Assembly: GCF_001045435.1 (NCBI RefSeq)
Contig: NZ_LFNG01000009.1
Span: forward strand, 62,001 to 126,000
Length of the DNA stretch: 64,000 nt
Source of the DNA: Chryseobacterium koreense CCUG 49689
GTDB taxonomy: Bacteria; Bacteroidota; Bacteroidia; Flavobacteriales; Weeksellaceae
Direction: 5' to 3'
Shown in pieces: positions 1-8,957 of the stretch. Below the pieces are notes generated by a model. It had not been told where the DNA came from. It did no database searches and saw nothing but the letters and a program-made list of their open reading frames with translations. The position numbers were made by a program, and so were the translations under genes. Position 1 is the stretch's first letter. Every line of letters begins with the position of its first letter.

Positions 1-434
1 TTTGCCATGATTCCTCCTACTCCACCAAATATATATGGACTTAGCAGGTCTTTCTGCTCGTCATTGACCGGAAAGAAATTATATTCGAAAATCGCGTCGA
101 GTTCCAAAATGGAGTTGGTCCCCCACAGCTGTCTGTTTCTTCGGTAAGGTTCCTTCGCATATTCATCCACAAACTGCACATTGCTGTACCCGAAATTCAA
201 CCTCACCGTTTGATAGGGATTGAAGTTCATGCGGTACATCACCGAGGCGTAAAATGGAATCCCATAATCTGAAATATTACTTAGGATTGGTTGCTGCAAA
301 ATATAATTGGTTCTCCCTATGTCGCCCACCAGATTGCTCATTCCCAGCTGCACTCCGATTTCATGTCGTTGTCCTTTTGCGGAAAACGATAAGATCAAAG
401 CGATGAAAAGGAAAAGATTAATTTTTTTATGCAT
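1..434 (-). CDS. DUF6089 family outer-membrane protein (3' end outside window)
   Basis: Reading the minus strand from ATG at 434 gives a signal peptide (MHKKINLFLFIALILSFSAKG) followed by short beta-strand-like segments (IGVQLGMSNLVGDIGRTNY; RLNFGYSNVQF; LDAIFEYNFFPV; SPYIFGGVGG). This is the pattern of DUF6089 proteins, PorT-like eight-stranded outer-membrane barrels of Bacteroidota that usually sit next to uppS and bamA. The gene runs off the left edge, so only about 145 residues are seen. An in-frame ATG at 458 would add eight residues, but it lies only a few bases past the predicted transcription start, so 434 is preferred. Barrel assignment is from family resemblance; the exact role is unknown. 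Confidence 0.75.
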   Translation of the reverse strand, partial: MHKKINLFLFIALILSFSAKGQRHEIGVQLGMSNLVGDIGRTNYILQQPILSNISDYGIPFYASVMYRMNFNPYQTVRLNFGYSNVQFVDEYAKEPYRRNRQLWGTNSILELDAIFEYNFFPVNDEQKDLLSPYIFGGVGGIMA

Positions 435-469
435 CAAAGATCGGGAAAGACTTTTCATAAATAATTTTG

Positions 470-477
470 CAAATATA
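470..477 (-). promoter_or_regulatory. Candidate -7 box (TATATTTG) for the DUF6089 gene
   Basis: TATATTTG on the minus strand matches the Bacteroidota -7 consensus TAnnTTTG and lies 35 bases upstream of the ATG at 434. No clear -33 TTTG is seen at the usual distance, so this is a motif match only. Confidence 0.4.
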
Positions 478-617
478 AAACATTTTTACTTTAAGGAAAT
501 TCTTAAATTTTAGTTAAATAGACTCAAAAATACATAATTTCCTAGGTACAAAACGATAAAAATATTTTTTTATGATTTTTTAATGAAAAGTGAGTCTTAG
601 CTTGATCCGATTTTGGC

Positions 618-3098
618 TCAATTATTTCCGAAGATTTTCCGCATTCTGTTTCTAATTTTGATCAGCCAGGGTTCACGGTAATTTTTGTCTTCTTCAAAAT
701 AGCCATATCCGTATCCATATCCGTATCCATATCCATAGGAATTTGGCGCTTCAAAGCCATTATACACCAAACCTAGATTTCTAACCTCATGTTTATGATA
801 TTTTTCGGTGATCATTCTCAGCATATGTTTTTCGGTGTATTGGTGTCGCACCACATAGATACTGGCATCCGCATATTTCATGAGTTCAAAAGGATCTGCT
901 ACCAAACCCACTGGTGGAGAATCGATGATGATGAAATCGTATAGGTTTTTCAGCTCCTGAAGGAATTTCACATTCCTTTCACCCATCAGCAATTCCGAGG
1001 GGTTTGGCGGTATTGGCCCCGAAGTCGCCACATTGAGATCGGGAATTCTGGTTTGATTAATGATTTGCTGCACCTCCACTTCGCCAGTCAGGTAATTGGA
1101 GATTCCATATTTGTTGTCAATCTTAAAATCGCCGAAAATTTTTGGCTTTCTAAGGTCCATTCCCAAAAGAATGGTTTTTTTGCCACTCAGAGCCAGTACC
1201 GAAGCCAAGTTCATGGACACATAGGTTTTGCCCTCACTTCCAATTGATGAGGTGACCAGTATTATTTTGGATTGGCCATCTTCCTTATGCAGAAACCGAA
1301 GATTGGCCCTCACTCCTCTGAAAGCTTCAGCAACAGATGATCTGGGCTGCTCCAGTACCGTCAGGTTTGTTTCATGCGGATTTTTACCAATTACTCCAAG
1401 CAGAGGGATTCTGGTGGCCTTCAGAAGTTCTTTGATATTCCTGATCCTGTTATCTATCACCACATTGATCCCCAAAATGAGGAGCGGAAGCAGCAGCAAA
1501 CCTCCTATGATCATATATTTTGTTTTCTGCACATCTGGCGCGATGGGAGCTTGCCCCAAATTTTTAGCCGGATCAATCACGGTGATGTCTGATTTGCTGG
1601 TGGCAACCCGGATCTGGGTTTCGTTTTGTTTTGAGAGCAAACTGTTATAGGTGGCCTCAATCATGTTATAACTACGTTCTGCATCCAGGTATCTTCTCTC
1701 CTTTTCCGGATAACTGTTCAAATCAATATTGGATCGGGCAATTTCATGATCTATTCTGGCAATTTCATTATAATAAGTGGTAAAGTAACTTCTGAGCGAG
1801 CTGTGTGAGCTGGATCTTGCCTCGTTGATCAATCGGTTGATTTCCCTCACCGGTTCCGAATTGGGAGTGTATATCAGTTGAAGTTCGCGGCGTTTTGCGT
1901 AAAGGGCTTTTAATTCTGAAATTGTTGCGGTAAATAAACCATCTTCCACTCCTGCCGCGTTGGTGCTGATCATGCGGTCCAGATTTTGGGACGCCAACGA
2001 ATTCTGGATATTGTTCAGCGAGTTGATTTTTGTGATCAAATCTGCTTTTTTGGCCTCTAGCGTTTTGATGTTTTGTATGGTTTTCTCATCCCGGTCTTTC
2101 ACGTTGTAAAGTCCCTCGGTGATCTTCAGGTTGTTTAATATCGCACCGCTGGAATCGAGCTTTTTTCTGATATTCCGCAGATTGTCAATCAGGTACTGCT
2201 CCGTATTTTTGTCAACTGTATTTCTATCTATCAGTCTTTTTTTCTGTAATTCATCAACCGAGATGTTTAAGAAATTCACGGTTCCATTCAGATTATAACC
2301 TTTCTTAGTAATAATCATGATCGTATTGATTTCTTTGTCAAAATCCACACTGATGGTTGAGATCAGATTATTCACCATTTCATTTACGGTGGACAAAGTA
2401 ATGATGATGTTATCAAAACGGATGGAGCTGGGATTTTCATTTTTCACTAATTTGAAGCGCAGATTAGGACTTGTAAACCATTGTCCGACGGCAATGAACT
2501 GGTTTTCTGGCCGCACATAATTTGGGATAGTTGAAAAAGATTCGCTCTCATAGGAATATAAAGAGGTGGAAGAATCTTCCTTAGGAAGAATGACCTCATA
2601 CCGATCTCCACCTTTTGGGACAAGTTTTATAGGATAATTGACTTGCTGTAAATGAGCGGGATCAATTTCCACAAAAACCGGAGAATCATAGCGATCCAAA
2701 TAGGTTTGCTTTATCAAACCGGTGGTAGCATAATTAACATACAGCCCAAGCTTTTTGACCAGATATTCATTATGAGACCTTGAGAGCAACATCTTTTTAA
2801 GATAAACCCCATCCTGGTTGCTGTTTTGTCCCCAAATGAAATTGATAGATTGGTTCGGAGTGAAATAACTCGCGGTATTATTTGAAATACTTAAAGATAA
2901 ATTAGAGGCATAAATTCGCTGCGCATAATATTTGCTGTACACCCAGGAAATGGCGTATCCCAGCAAAGCCATCAGTACAAACCAATACCAGTTCCTTAGT
3001 ATTCGGGACAAAAAATGTTCGAAATCAAAAAAGGCAAAAGCACCAATTTCCTCTGTGCCGCTGTTTGAGCTTTTCAAATTTTCTTTCGCAGGAATCAT
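618..3098 (-). CDS. wzc: Polysaccharide biosynthesis tyrosine autokinase (Wzc/GumC type)
   Basis: 826 residues. An N-terminal Wzz-type chain-length domain lies between two membrane segments (about residues 35-55 and 530-550), with a long coiled coil between them (about 300-500). The C-terminal half is a BY-kinase: Walker A GSEGKTYVS, Walker A' LGMDLRKP and Walker B FIIIDSPPVG. The tail carries seven tyrosines in an alternating YG run (about 788-800), the expected autophosphorylation cluster. Such inner-membrane kinases work with a Wza channel to set polymer length and drive export. The gene begins 4 bases after the wza stop, so the two are probably cotranscribed. It is the last gene of the operon. 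Confidence 0.93.
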   Translation of the reverse strand: MIPAKENLKSSNSGTEEIGAFAFFDFEHFLSRILRNWYWFVLMALLGYAISWVYSKYYAQRIYASNLSLSISNNTASYFTPNQSINFIWGQNSNQDGVYLKKMLLSRSHNEYLVKKLGLYVNYATTGLIKQTYLDRYDSPVFVEIDPAHLQQVNYPIKLVPKGGDRYEVILPKEDSSTSLYSYESESFSTIPNYVRPENQFIAVGQWFTSPNLRFKLVKNENPSSIRFDNIIITLSTVNEMVNNLISTISVDFDKEINTIMIITKKGYNLNGTVNFLNISVDELQKKRLIDRNTVDKNTEQYLIDNLRNIRKKLDSSGAILNNLKITEGLYNVKDRDEKTIQNIKTLEAKKADLITKINSLNNIQNSLASQNLDRMISTNAAGVEDGLFTATISELKALYAKRRELQLIYTPNSEPVREINRLINEARSSSHSSLRSYFTTYYNEIARIDHEIARSNIDLNSYPEKERRYLDAERSYNMIEATYNSLLSKQNETQIRVATSKSDITVIDPAKNLGQAPIAPDVQKTKYMIIGGLLLLPLLILGINVVIDNRIRNIKELLKATRIPLLGVIGKNPHETNLTVLEQPRSSVAEAFRGVRANLRFLHKEDGQSKIILVTSSIGSEGKTYVSMNLASVLALSGKKTILLGMDLRKPKIFGDFKIDNKYGISNYLTGEVEVQQIINQTRIPDLNVATSGPIPPNPSELLMGERNVKFLQELKNLYDFIIIDSPPVGLVADPFELMKYADASIYVVRHQYTEKHMLRMITEKYHKHEVRNLGLVYNGFEAPNSYGYGYGYGYGYGYFEEDKNYREPWLIKIRNRMRKIFGNN

Positions 3099-3102
3099 CT
3101 TA

Positions 3103-3969
3103 TCAAAGCTTGGTTAGCAGTAGGTAAATAGTCATTGCAGTGGTGAGCAAAGTAATACTGGTGCTCAAAGTCTGTATCGGATCCTTTCCAAAACCATTCA
3201 GGTTTTTTCCTCGGGTGCTCAGGAGGATTTCATCTCCATTTTGAACCCAATAGTATGGGGAATTCATTACATCTTCGCGGGTGAGGTCAATTCTGGCAAT
3301 CTTGATCCCCTCCGGAAGCTTTCGGTGAATCACGACATTCTTTCGGTCGATGGTCCGGTTCAGTCCCCCATTAATAGCAATTGCTTCGCTGAGGGTCAGA
3401 GTATTCTTATGGGCTTTCTTTTCCCCGCTAAGTTCCGCGGACTCCACATCACTTAAGATGTAATAAGTAATTCCGTCCGTATTCAATCTGACTTCAGACT
3501 TACCCTCCACAAAATTTTCGTTAACCTTTTGTTGAATTTCTTTGGTAATGTCTTCTATGGTTCTTCCCTCCGCCTTGATGTAGCCAATCCCGAAAATATT
3601 GATGTCGCCATTAGAATCCACTTTTAATCCGTTGAAATAGAAATTGCTGTTTCCGCCTTGTCCGGTATTTCCTGCAATCATTCCGGCGGTGGCAGCTGTA
3701 GATACCACATTGGCACCAGAAATCTGTGATGGCGCATTAAGTGCCGAATAGAATTGGGCGGCATCTCCTTTTGGCGTGGTGACGATATTCAGGTTCAGGA
3801 TATCATTTTTGGTCACTCGGTAAACCGGAATGTTATAGGGCACTAATCCTTCTTCATTGATGACTAAATTTTCATTGGGTTGAAAATAGCGGACATCTTT
3901 TGTCGATATACAAGAGGAGAGAAAAAAAGTGCTCAGTATTAATAATCCGGCTTTAAATAGATTCATCAT
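3103..3969 (-). CDS. wza: Polysaccharide export lipoprotein (Wza-like)
   Basis: 288 residues. A signal peptide ends in a lipobox LSSC, with Cys20 as the predicted lipidation site. A Poly_export domain follows (about residues 50-180; DILNLNIV and IGYIKAEGRTIEDI), then a SLBB-like repeat (LSEAIAINGGLNRTIDRKN) and a hydrophobic C-terminal segment (about 265-285) that may form the outer-membrane helix of the channel. It is the outer-membrane partner of the kinase encoded 4 bases downstream. ATG at 3969 and ATG at 3966 are both possible starts. Family and operon position agree. Confidence 0.92.
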   Translation of the reverse strand: MMNLFKAGLLILSTFFLSSCISTKDVRYFQPNENLVINEEGLVPYNIPVYRVTKNDILNLNIVTTPKGDAAQFYSALNAPSQISGANVVSTAATAGMIAGNTGQGGNSNFYFNGLKVDSNGDINIFGIGYIKAEGRTIEDITKEIQQKVNENFVEGKSEVRLNTDGITYYILSDVESAELSGEKKAHKNTLTLSEAIAINGGLNRTIDRKNVVIHRKLPEGIKIARIDLTREDVMNSPYYWVQNGDEILLSTRGKNLNGFGKDPIQTLSTSITLLTTAMTIYLLLTKL

Positions 3970-4008
3970 TTCATTTTGATCTGTAAAAATAATAAATAAT
4001 TGATTAGC

Positions 4009-5118
4009 TTATTTCCTTAACAATAAAATAAGTTTCGGAATATAGGCGCCGATAAATCCCAACATTAAAATTACCAACAAAAGTAAATTCACATTGATAT
4101 GTCTAAAATAATAGGCGACCATCACTATAAAGACAAAATAAGCTATAATATAAAATGTTGATTTTCTGTGAGATAGTCCAAGATCTAATAAAGAATGATG
4201 AATATGGTTCCGATCTGCCAAGAAGGGCGATCTCCCCAAAATGAGACGGATGATGATGACATTCAAAGTATCCGTTATCGGCAGGATCAGAATCGCCATA
4301 GCAATTGCTGGTGCGCTCTGAAGATAATATCTCGGCACATTTGGGAGCTTTTTGTCGATAAAGATATCGATAAAGTTGATCGCGGTAAACGCGAGTAAAA
4401 ATCCCAAAATCATGGAACCCGTGTCGCCCATGAAAATCTTCTTCGATTGATTGCCGGAGAGGTTATATACTAAAAAACCCAATACAGAACCGATGATTAC
4501 GCCCGAAAGCACTACCAATGGATAATTATATTCCCCCAAACGGAAATAGCTGATCCCGAACATTGCGCTGCACAATACAGAACAGGTCCCCGCCAAACCG
4601 TCAATCCCGTCGATCAGATTAAATGCGTTGATCAATATGATAAAAGTGAATATACTGATCAATATGCTCACGTAATAATTAAGCTCATAAATCGCAAACA
4701 GCCCGAAGAAGTTTCTGATTCTGACATCAGAACCTATCACGATCAAAGCGGTCACCACAATTTGGGCGATGAGTTTTTTATAGGCCCGCATCACCACGAT
4801 GTCATCCATCACTCCAATATAGAGCAAAATGACCATGGAGGCAAAAAGAAATTTATAAAGCTCAAAAAGCTCAAATGCAAAAATCGATGCACAGACTGAA
4901 ATTGAAAAAAACATGGCAATGCCTCCCAAATTAGGGATTTTCCTCAGATGGGAGCTTCTGATGCCCGGCTCATCGATCAAATTCTTTTGGAGGGAAATCT
5001 TAAGGATGGGCGGAATGGAACAAAAGGTAATCAGAAACGAAAACAAGGTTCCCAACACCAATTTCGCATAGAAAAGTGGAATCCCTAAATCTTTCAGTAA
5101 AAATTTAATCTCTTGCAT
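4009..5118 (-). CDS. Undecaprenyl-phosphate sugar-1-phosphate transferase (MraY/WecA family)
   Basis: An integral membrane protein of 369 residues with about ten hydrophobic helices. It transfers a sugar-1-phosphate (GlcNAc-type in WecA) to undecaprenyl phosphate, the first step of lipid-linked polymer synthesis. Family signatures are visible: GVMDDIVVMRA (Asp pair), NLIDGIDGLAG, MGDTGSMILG, and DRNHIHH near the C-terminus. The start at ATG 5118 is chosen because it lies 4 bases after the stop of the upstream epsG-like gene; an in-frame start at 5175 would run 19 codons into that gene. The sugar specificity cannot be read from sequence. Confidence 0.9.
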   Translation of the reverse strand: MQEIKFLLKDLGIPLFYAKLVLGTLFSFLITFCSIPPILKISLQKNLIDEPGIRSSHLRKIPNLGGIAMFFSISVCASIFAFELFELYKFLFASMVILLYIGVMDDIVVMRAYKKLIAQIVVTALIVIGSDVRIRNFFGLFAIYELNYYVSILISIFTFIILINAFNLIDGIDGLAGTCSVLCSAMFGISYFRLGEYNYPLVVLSGVIIGSVLGFLVYNLSGNQSKKIFMGDTGSMILGFLLAFTAINFIDIFIDKKLPNVPRYYLQSAPAIAMAILILPITDTLNVIIIRLILGRSPFLADRNHIHHSLLDLGLSHRKSTFYIIAYFVFIVMVAYYFRHINVNLLLLVILMLGFIGAYIPKLILLLRK

Positions 5119-5122
5119 AACG

Positions 5123-6253
5123 TTACCAAAGTGCATTGGTGTATCTGTCTGATGTAAATCCTGCACGATGTCCATTTCCTTTGCCGAAGTAAAAGAACAT
5201 CATCACAAAATAGGTCATAAAACCCACATATAAGGTTTTCTTCGCCTGGTCTCTCACGGCATAAACCAGATTCGGCATACAAAACATGGTCACAAAAAAC
5301 ATATATGCTCCCGGAAGCCGAACCGCAAAAATCTCATTTGACCTAAAAAAATAGAACAGCGCCATCCCAAAAACGGCCAGGTTCCGCATATATTCATACC
5401 ACCACACCTCTTCGCAGCCTTTCTTATCGTATCGAATCAAAATGGTAATGAAGGCTAATTTCACCAGGTCATTTAATCCTGCTTCCACTTGTGTTCCGTA
5501 ATACCGGTCATCTAAATATCCGGTATATGCGCTAGAAATGTCTTGAGGCGTCATCGAGCTAAAAAATCCCCCAGCAAACCGGTAAAGTTCCAGTGGTGAT
5601 GAAAGCAGCGCAACCACCAATACCCAAAAAATCCTGGTACTGTTCATCGGGACCTTCACAATCCAATATGCGGGTAAAAATACGACCGCAGTCTTGTGGA
5701 AACCCAACGCAATATACATGCAGAGCAAAAACATCAAAAGGTTTCTCTCCTTGATAAATCTAAACGACGCCACGCAAACCGCAATTCCCAAACCCTGCCT
5801 CATCTGCCCAGAATCCTCGAAAAACATGATCGGCATAAAATAAAAAAGCAAAGCCAAAGAAGGGAAAGCCACATTCTTGTAGATGGTAGTGAATTTCAGG
5901 CTCACCGCAATGATCGCCATGATGAGCGTAACCCAATAAAACGGAAGCCCAACATCAAAAACCAACTTATTGATGAGTACAAAAATCCATTCTATCTCTT
6001 CGGTATTTGGACGAAGCAGCGCCTTGTCCCACACATCGCCATAGCTGGTATATAGAGAGAAACCGCTAAAAAGCATTTTGTAAACCGGGTAGTCCGCCCC
6101 CACATTAATCCGGAAACCGACCGCAATCACTATCAAAACCCCACTAATCCAGACAAAAACACTTTGTTTTTTTTCCAACCGAAAAATCTCATAATAACTT
6201 GCAAATGCAAGAAATAGAAAGATTACGATGAAAATCGGGTGTAAAATTGGCAT
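5123..6253 (-). CDS. epsG: EpsG family polysaccharide polymerase (Wzy-like)
   Basis: 376 residues, very hydrophobic, with about ten transmembrane segments. The N-terminus (YYEIFRLEKKQSVFVWISG, then RINVGADYPVYKMLF) and the loop FEDSGQMRQGLGIAVCVASFRFI are typical of EpsG proteins, which polymerise repeat units on the outer face of the inner membrane. It lies between the GT2 gene (19-base gap upstream) and the initiating transferase gene (4-base gap downstream), as expected in an exopolysaccharide operon. Assignment rests on the RQGL motif and topology; no biochemical specificity can be inferred. Confidence 0.85.
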   Translation of the reverse strand: MPILHPIFIVIFLFLAFASYYEIFRLEKKQSVFVWISGVLIVIAVGFRINVGADYPVYKMLFSGFSLYTSYGDVWDKALLRPNTEEIEWIFVLINKLVFDVGLPFYWVTLIMAIIAVSLKFTTIYKNVAFPSLALLFYFMPIMFFEDSGQMRQGLGIAVCVASFRFIKERNLLMFLLCMYIALGFHKTAVVFLPAYWIVKVPMNSTRIFWVLVVALLSSPLELYRFAGGFFSSMTPQDISSAYTGYLDDRYYGTQVEAGLNDLVKLAFITILIRYDKKGCEEVWWYEYMRNLAVFGMALFYFFRSNEIFAVRLPGAYMFFVTMFCMPNLVYAVRDQAKKTLYVGFMTYFVMMFFYFGKGNGHRAGFTSDRYTNALW

Positions 6254-6272
6254 TTATAGAGGAGTGTGTTTT

Positions 6273-7265
6273 TTATAAAATCATCCGCAATAATTTCTGC
6301 TGACCCAAAAAATAAAGCAAATAATAAATTTTTTTTCTTATAGGCAAATATAAGAGATAATTCTTTCCAAATCTCCTATATCGCAAGATTTCTGATATCG
6401 AAATGCCATTTTCTTTAATAAATTTCTTTTCCGCAAAAGACATTTTTCGGTAAACAGACTCGTCTTTTATGAATGCCAAATAAGCCAAAAAAGTATACAC
6501 ACCCTCTAGAATCTGAAAGTTTTTCAGTTCCCGGGATCTTGTGGAATATTTGGATCTCCGGTAAGCAGCGCTCACTTCCTCAACCGCTTCCAAAATATCA
6601 AGTCCCTTTTCAGTGTGGGTTCTTGTGATTGATTCTGATCTTTCGAAATATTGATAGTGGTAATTTTGAGTCTGGGCCAATGTAGTACACTGGAGCAAAA
6701 GCTGCGGAATCAGCTGAATATCCTCAAACTGCACCCCTTTTTTGAACCTTTTGCCTTCAAATAATTCCTTTTTGAAAATCTTGTTGCAGGCAAAATAACT
6801 CAAGTCAGAAAAAACGGATAAGTTCTCCTCCAAAAGTATTTTTTCGGGCAGATTCGGAATTTGGGTGAGCTTTTGCGTCACTTCTCCCTCTTCATTTACT
6901 TTTTGCAAATTGCAGATCACCAGCTCCGCCGAATGTTTTTTCGCCAGATCATGCATTTCCAGAAACATGTTTTCGGAAACGTAATCATCACTGTCCACAA
7001 ATCCTATGAACTCGCCGTTTGCCCTGTCCAGTCCGAAATTTCTAGCATCACCCAATCCACCATTTTCTTTGGCGAATGATTTTATTTTTTCGGGAAACCT
7101 CTCCTGAAATTCATCAATAATGAGCTGGGAACCATCTGTGCTGCCATCATTCACCACGATGATCTCAATTTCCTCCAAAGTCTGATTCACAAGCGATTTC
7201 AGGCATTTTTTCAAATACCTTTCCGTATTAAAGACCGGAACGATGATTGAGACCTTTACCATCAT
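6273..7265 (-). CDS. Glycosyltransferase family 2
   Basis: 330 residues. The GT-A fold starts at residue 4 with VSIIVPVFNTERYL. It has the NDGSTDGS nucleotide-binding motif, GLGDARNFGL and the DxD-type metal motif GFVDSDDYVS (about 90-100). The C-terminal 100 residues are basic and less conserved. It should add one sugar to the lipid-linked repeat unit. The start codon overlaps the stop of the upstream gene (TAATG at 7267-7263), which implies translational coupling; the second ATG at 7262 is also possible. It is the only soluble glycosyltransferase in this locus. Confidence 0.9.
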   Translation of the reverse strand: MMVKVSIIVPVFNTERYLKKCLKSLVNQTLEEIEIIVVNDGSTDGSQLIIDEFQERFPEKIKSFAKENGGLGDARNFGLDRANGEFIGFVDSDDYVSENMFLEMHDLAKKHSAELVICNLQKVNEEGEVTQKLTQIPNLPEKILLEENLSVFSDLSYFACNKIFKKELFEGKRFKKGVQFEDIQLIPQLLLQCTTLAQTQNYHYQYFERSESITRTHTEKGLDILEAVEEVSAAYRRSKYSTRSRELKNFQILEGVYTFLAYLAFIKDESVYRKMSFAEKKFIKENGISISEILRYRRFGKNYLLYLPIRKKIYYLLYFLGQQKLLRMIL

Positions 7266-8791
7266 TATAGTTTTTTATAGAGAAAATAGTCTTTTCCGAT
7301 GGGTCGGATTTTATAAATCCAACTTAAAATTTCGGGCGCATTCCGGTGTACTTCCGAAATAGGGTAAGTTTTCACCAACCGGTAATTGGCATCAAAATAC
7401 TTCAGATCTTCCGGTTTCATGTGGTAATAAAGTCCACCGGGTTTCTTACTGATGGTCAAAATATAGTCGGGCTTAAAATCCCTCACCGAATTCATCCACC
7501 AAAATTTTTCATCCTTTACCATTTCATCATTAATCCTTTTGTTGACTAGTCCTACCTCATCATAAGTATAAAGCCCGGTATAGAAAGGAATTATTCCTGC
7601 CGGTTCCAAAATGATCGAACGGTTCATGCCTGAATTTTCTGCCTTAAGGTCTTTCGCGATCTGAACCCGCTGTTTCTCTTCCATATAACCAATGGTGAAG
7701 GACTGCCACAGCTGAAAAATATACAATCCGAAAAAGGCCAAAAATACGGAAGGAATCCACAACCTTTTCCGCCAACGGAAAATATTTAGAAAATAATAAA
7801 GTACCGGAATAAACAGAAAAAGGCGCGGCAGCCAATAATACCAATCGAAATAGGCTTTCATAACTGAGAAAATAGCCATCTTCAGCAAAGCGAAAACTAC
7901 TACCGCTACCAAAATAACCTTTATTCTAAATGAAATTTTGGCATTTCCACTGAGGATTCTTGAAAATGCATAAGCCAAAAATCCCAAAAATGCAAGAAAA
8001 ATCGCCAGGGTCCACCAAGCGTGCTTTTTGATCAGTCCGCCATAATAAGCCCATTGGTAAAAGAAATATCTTGGCTCGTGATTTGGCGTAAGGTTTTTAT
8101 AGGCCAATTTTTTGGCGGTAATCGTATGATTTACAAACTCTCCGAAATAGAAAAAATTAAAGGCTAAGACGCTGACCAAGCCTAAAATCCCGCCAAGCAT
8201 GAAAATAAAATTGATTTTTCTTCTAATCACCAAATCCGCCAAAAAGATCACTCCCAAGAAAATCACTGCATCTATTCTGGTCCATACCAATAATATGGGG
8301 AACAGTACAAAAGCCCATCGTCGATCTTTGAAAAGACCATAATAAATAAGGCCTGCATCTAGAAAAAATAAAATCCCATACTCCATCCCCAAACAAGAAG
8401 CGGTGAGCGCAGGCGGAGTCATATTGAAAAGGATCACAAAGAATCCCCTTTTCAAGACATCATGGCTGAAAAGAATTTTGCCTATCCAGATCGATCCTAT
8501 CGCAAATAAGATGCTGCTAAAAACCAACACCGGATAAATAAAGTTCCCGCCGAAAATCATTTGGAAAATAGCAGAAATTCCCATATAAAGATGGGTGGTG
8601 GAAGCAGAAATCCTTTCATCTCCATTAAAGCCAATCACGCCATATTGAAGTAGATTTCTTGCCACACGCCACGTAATAAAAGAATCTTCCTGCAAGTGCT
8701 TACTGAGAAAAACAGGGATTTTGATGATTAAAGTAACCAAAATCAACAAAAATGAACTAGAGAAAATTTTTAGTAAGAATCTACTCATCAT
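7265..8791 (-). CDS. GT39/ArnT-like integral membrane glycosyltransferase (putative)
   Basis: 508 residues with about ten to twelve hydrophobic helices and a soluble C-terminal part of about 120 residues. The N-terminal loop SFITWRVARNLLQYG, ending in short acidic stretches, resembles lipid-linked sugar transferases of the GT39/ArnT/PMT group, which use polyprenyl-phosphate sugars outside the inner membrane. It is first in the polysaccharide operon, downstream of a good TTTG/TAnnTTTG promoter. The family call is tentative; a general DUF2029 or mannosyltransferase-like label would fit equally well. Confidence 0.6.
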   Translation of the reverse strand: MMSRFLLKIFSSSFLLILVTLIIKIPVFLSKHLQEDSFITWRVARNLLQYGVIGFNGDERISASTTHLYMGISAIFQMIFGGNFIYPVLVFSSILFAIGSIWIGKILFSHDVLKRGFFVILFNMTPPALTASCLGMEYGILFFLDAGLIYYGLFKDRRWAFVLFPILLVWTRIDAVIFLGVIFLADLVIRRKINFIFMLGGILGLVSVLAFNFFYFGEFVNHTITAKKLAYKNLTPNHEPRYFFYQWAYYGGLIKKHAWWTLAIFLAFLGFLAYAFSRILSGNAKISFRIKVILVAVVVFALLKMAIFSVMKAYFDWYYWLPRLFLFIPVLYYFLNIFRWRKRLWIPSVFLAFFGLYIFQLWQSFTIGYMEEKQRVQIAKDLKAENSGMNRSIILEPAGIIPFYTGLYTYDEVGLVNKRINDEMVKDEKFWWMNSVRDFKPDYILTISKKPGGLYYHMKPEDLKYFDANYRLVKTYPISEVHRNAPEILSWIYKIRPIGKDYFLYKKL

Positions 8792-8889
8792 TGTAATTTT
8801 AATGATAGCGGTTGAACTTTGCGTGGATTTTCACACGGCGACTGCTGCAGATTTTGCCTGAAAGAAACATCAGCAAACCTGTATTTTAG

Positions 8890-8904
8890 GAAATTCTGAA
8901 TTTC
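8890..8904. repeat. Operator-like inverted repeat in the polysaccharide operon leader
   Basis: GAAATTC and GAATTTC are perfect 7-base arms around a single T. The centre is about 20 bases downstream of the predicted transcription start, a position suited to a repressor site or a small hairpin. Function is inferred from position only. Confidence 0.3.
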
Positions 8905-8924
8905 TCATTTGTGGGTTTTGCCCT

Positions 8925-8957
8925 CAAAAATAGGAATTTTAAGTTTAATTCCTCAAA
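8925..8957 (-). promoter_or_regulatory. Promoter of the polysaccharide operon
   Basis: A -33 TTTG (8957-8954) and a -7 TATTTTTG (8932-8925) are separated by 21 bases on the minus strand, a good Bacteroidota promoter. It overlaps the 3' end of the upstream arginase-like gene and predicts a leader of about 125 bases before the ATG at 8791. Confidence 0.55.
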
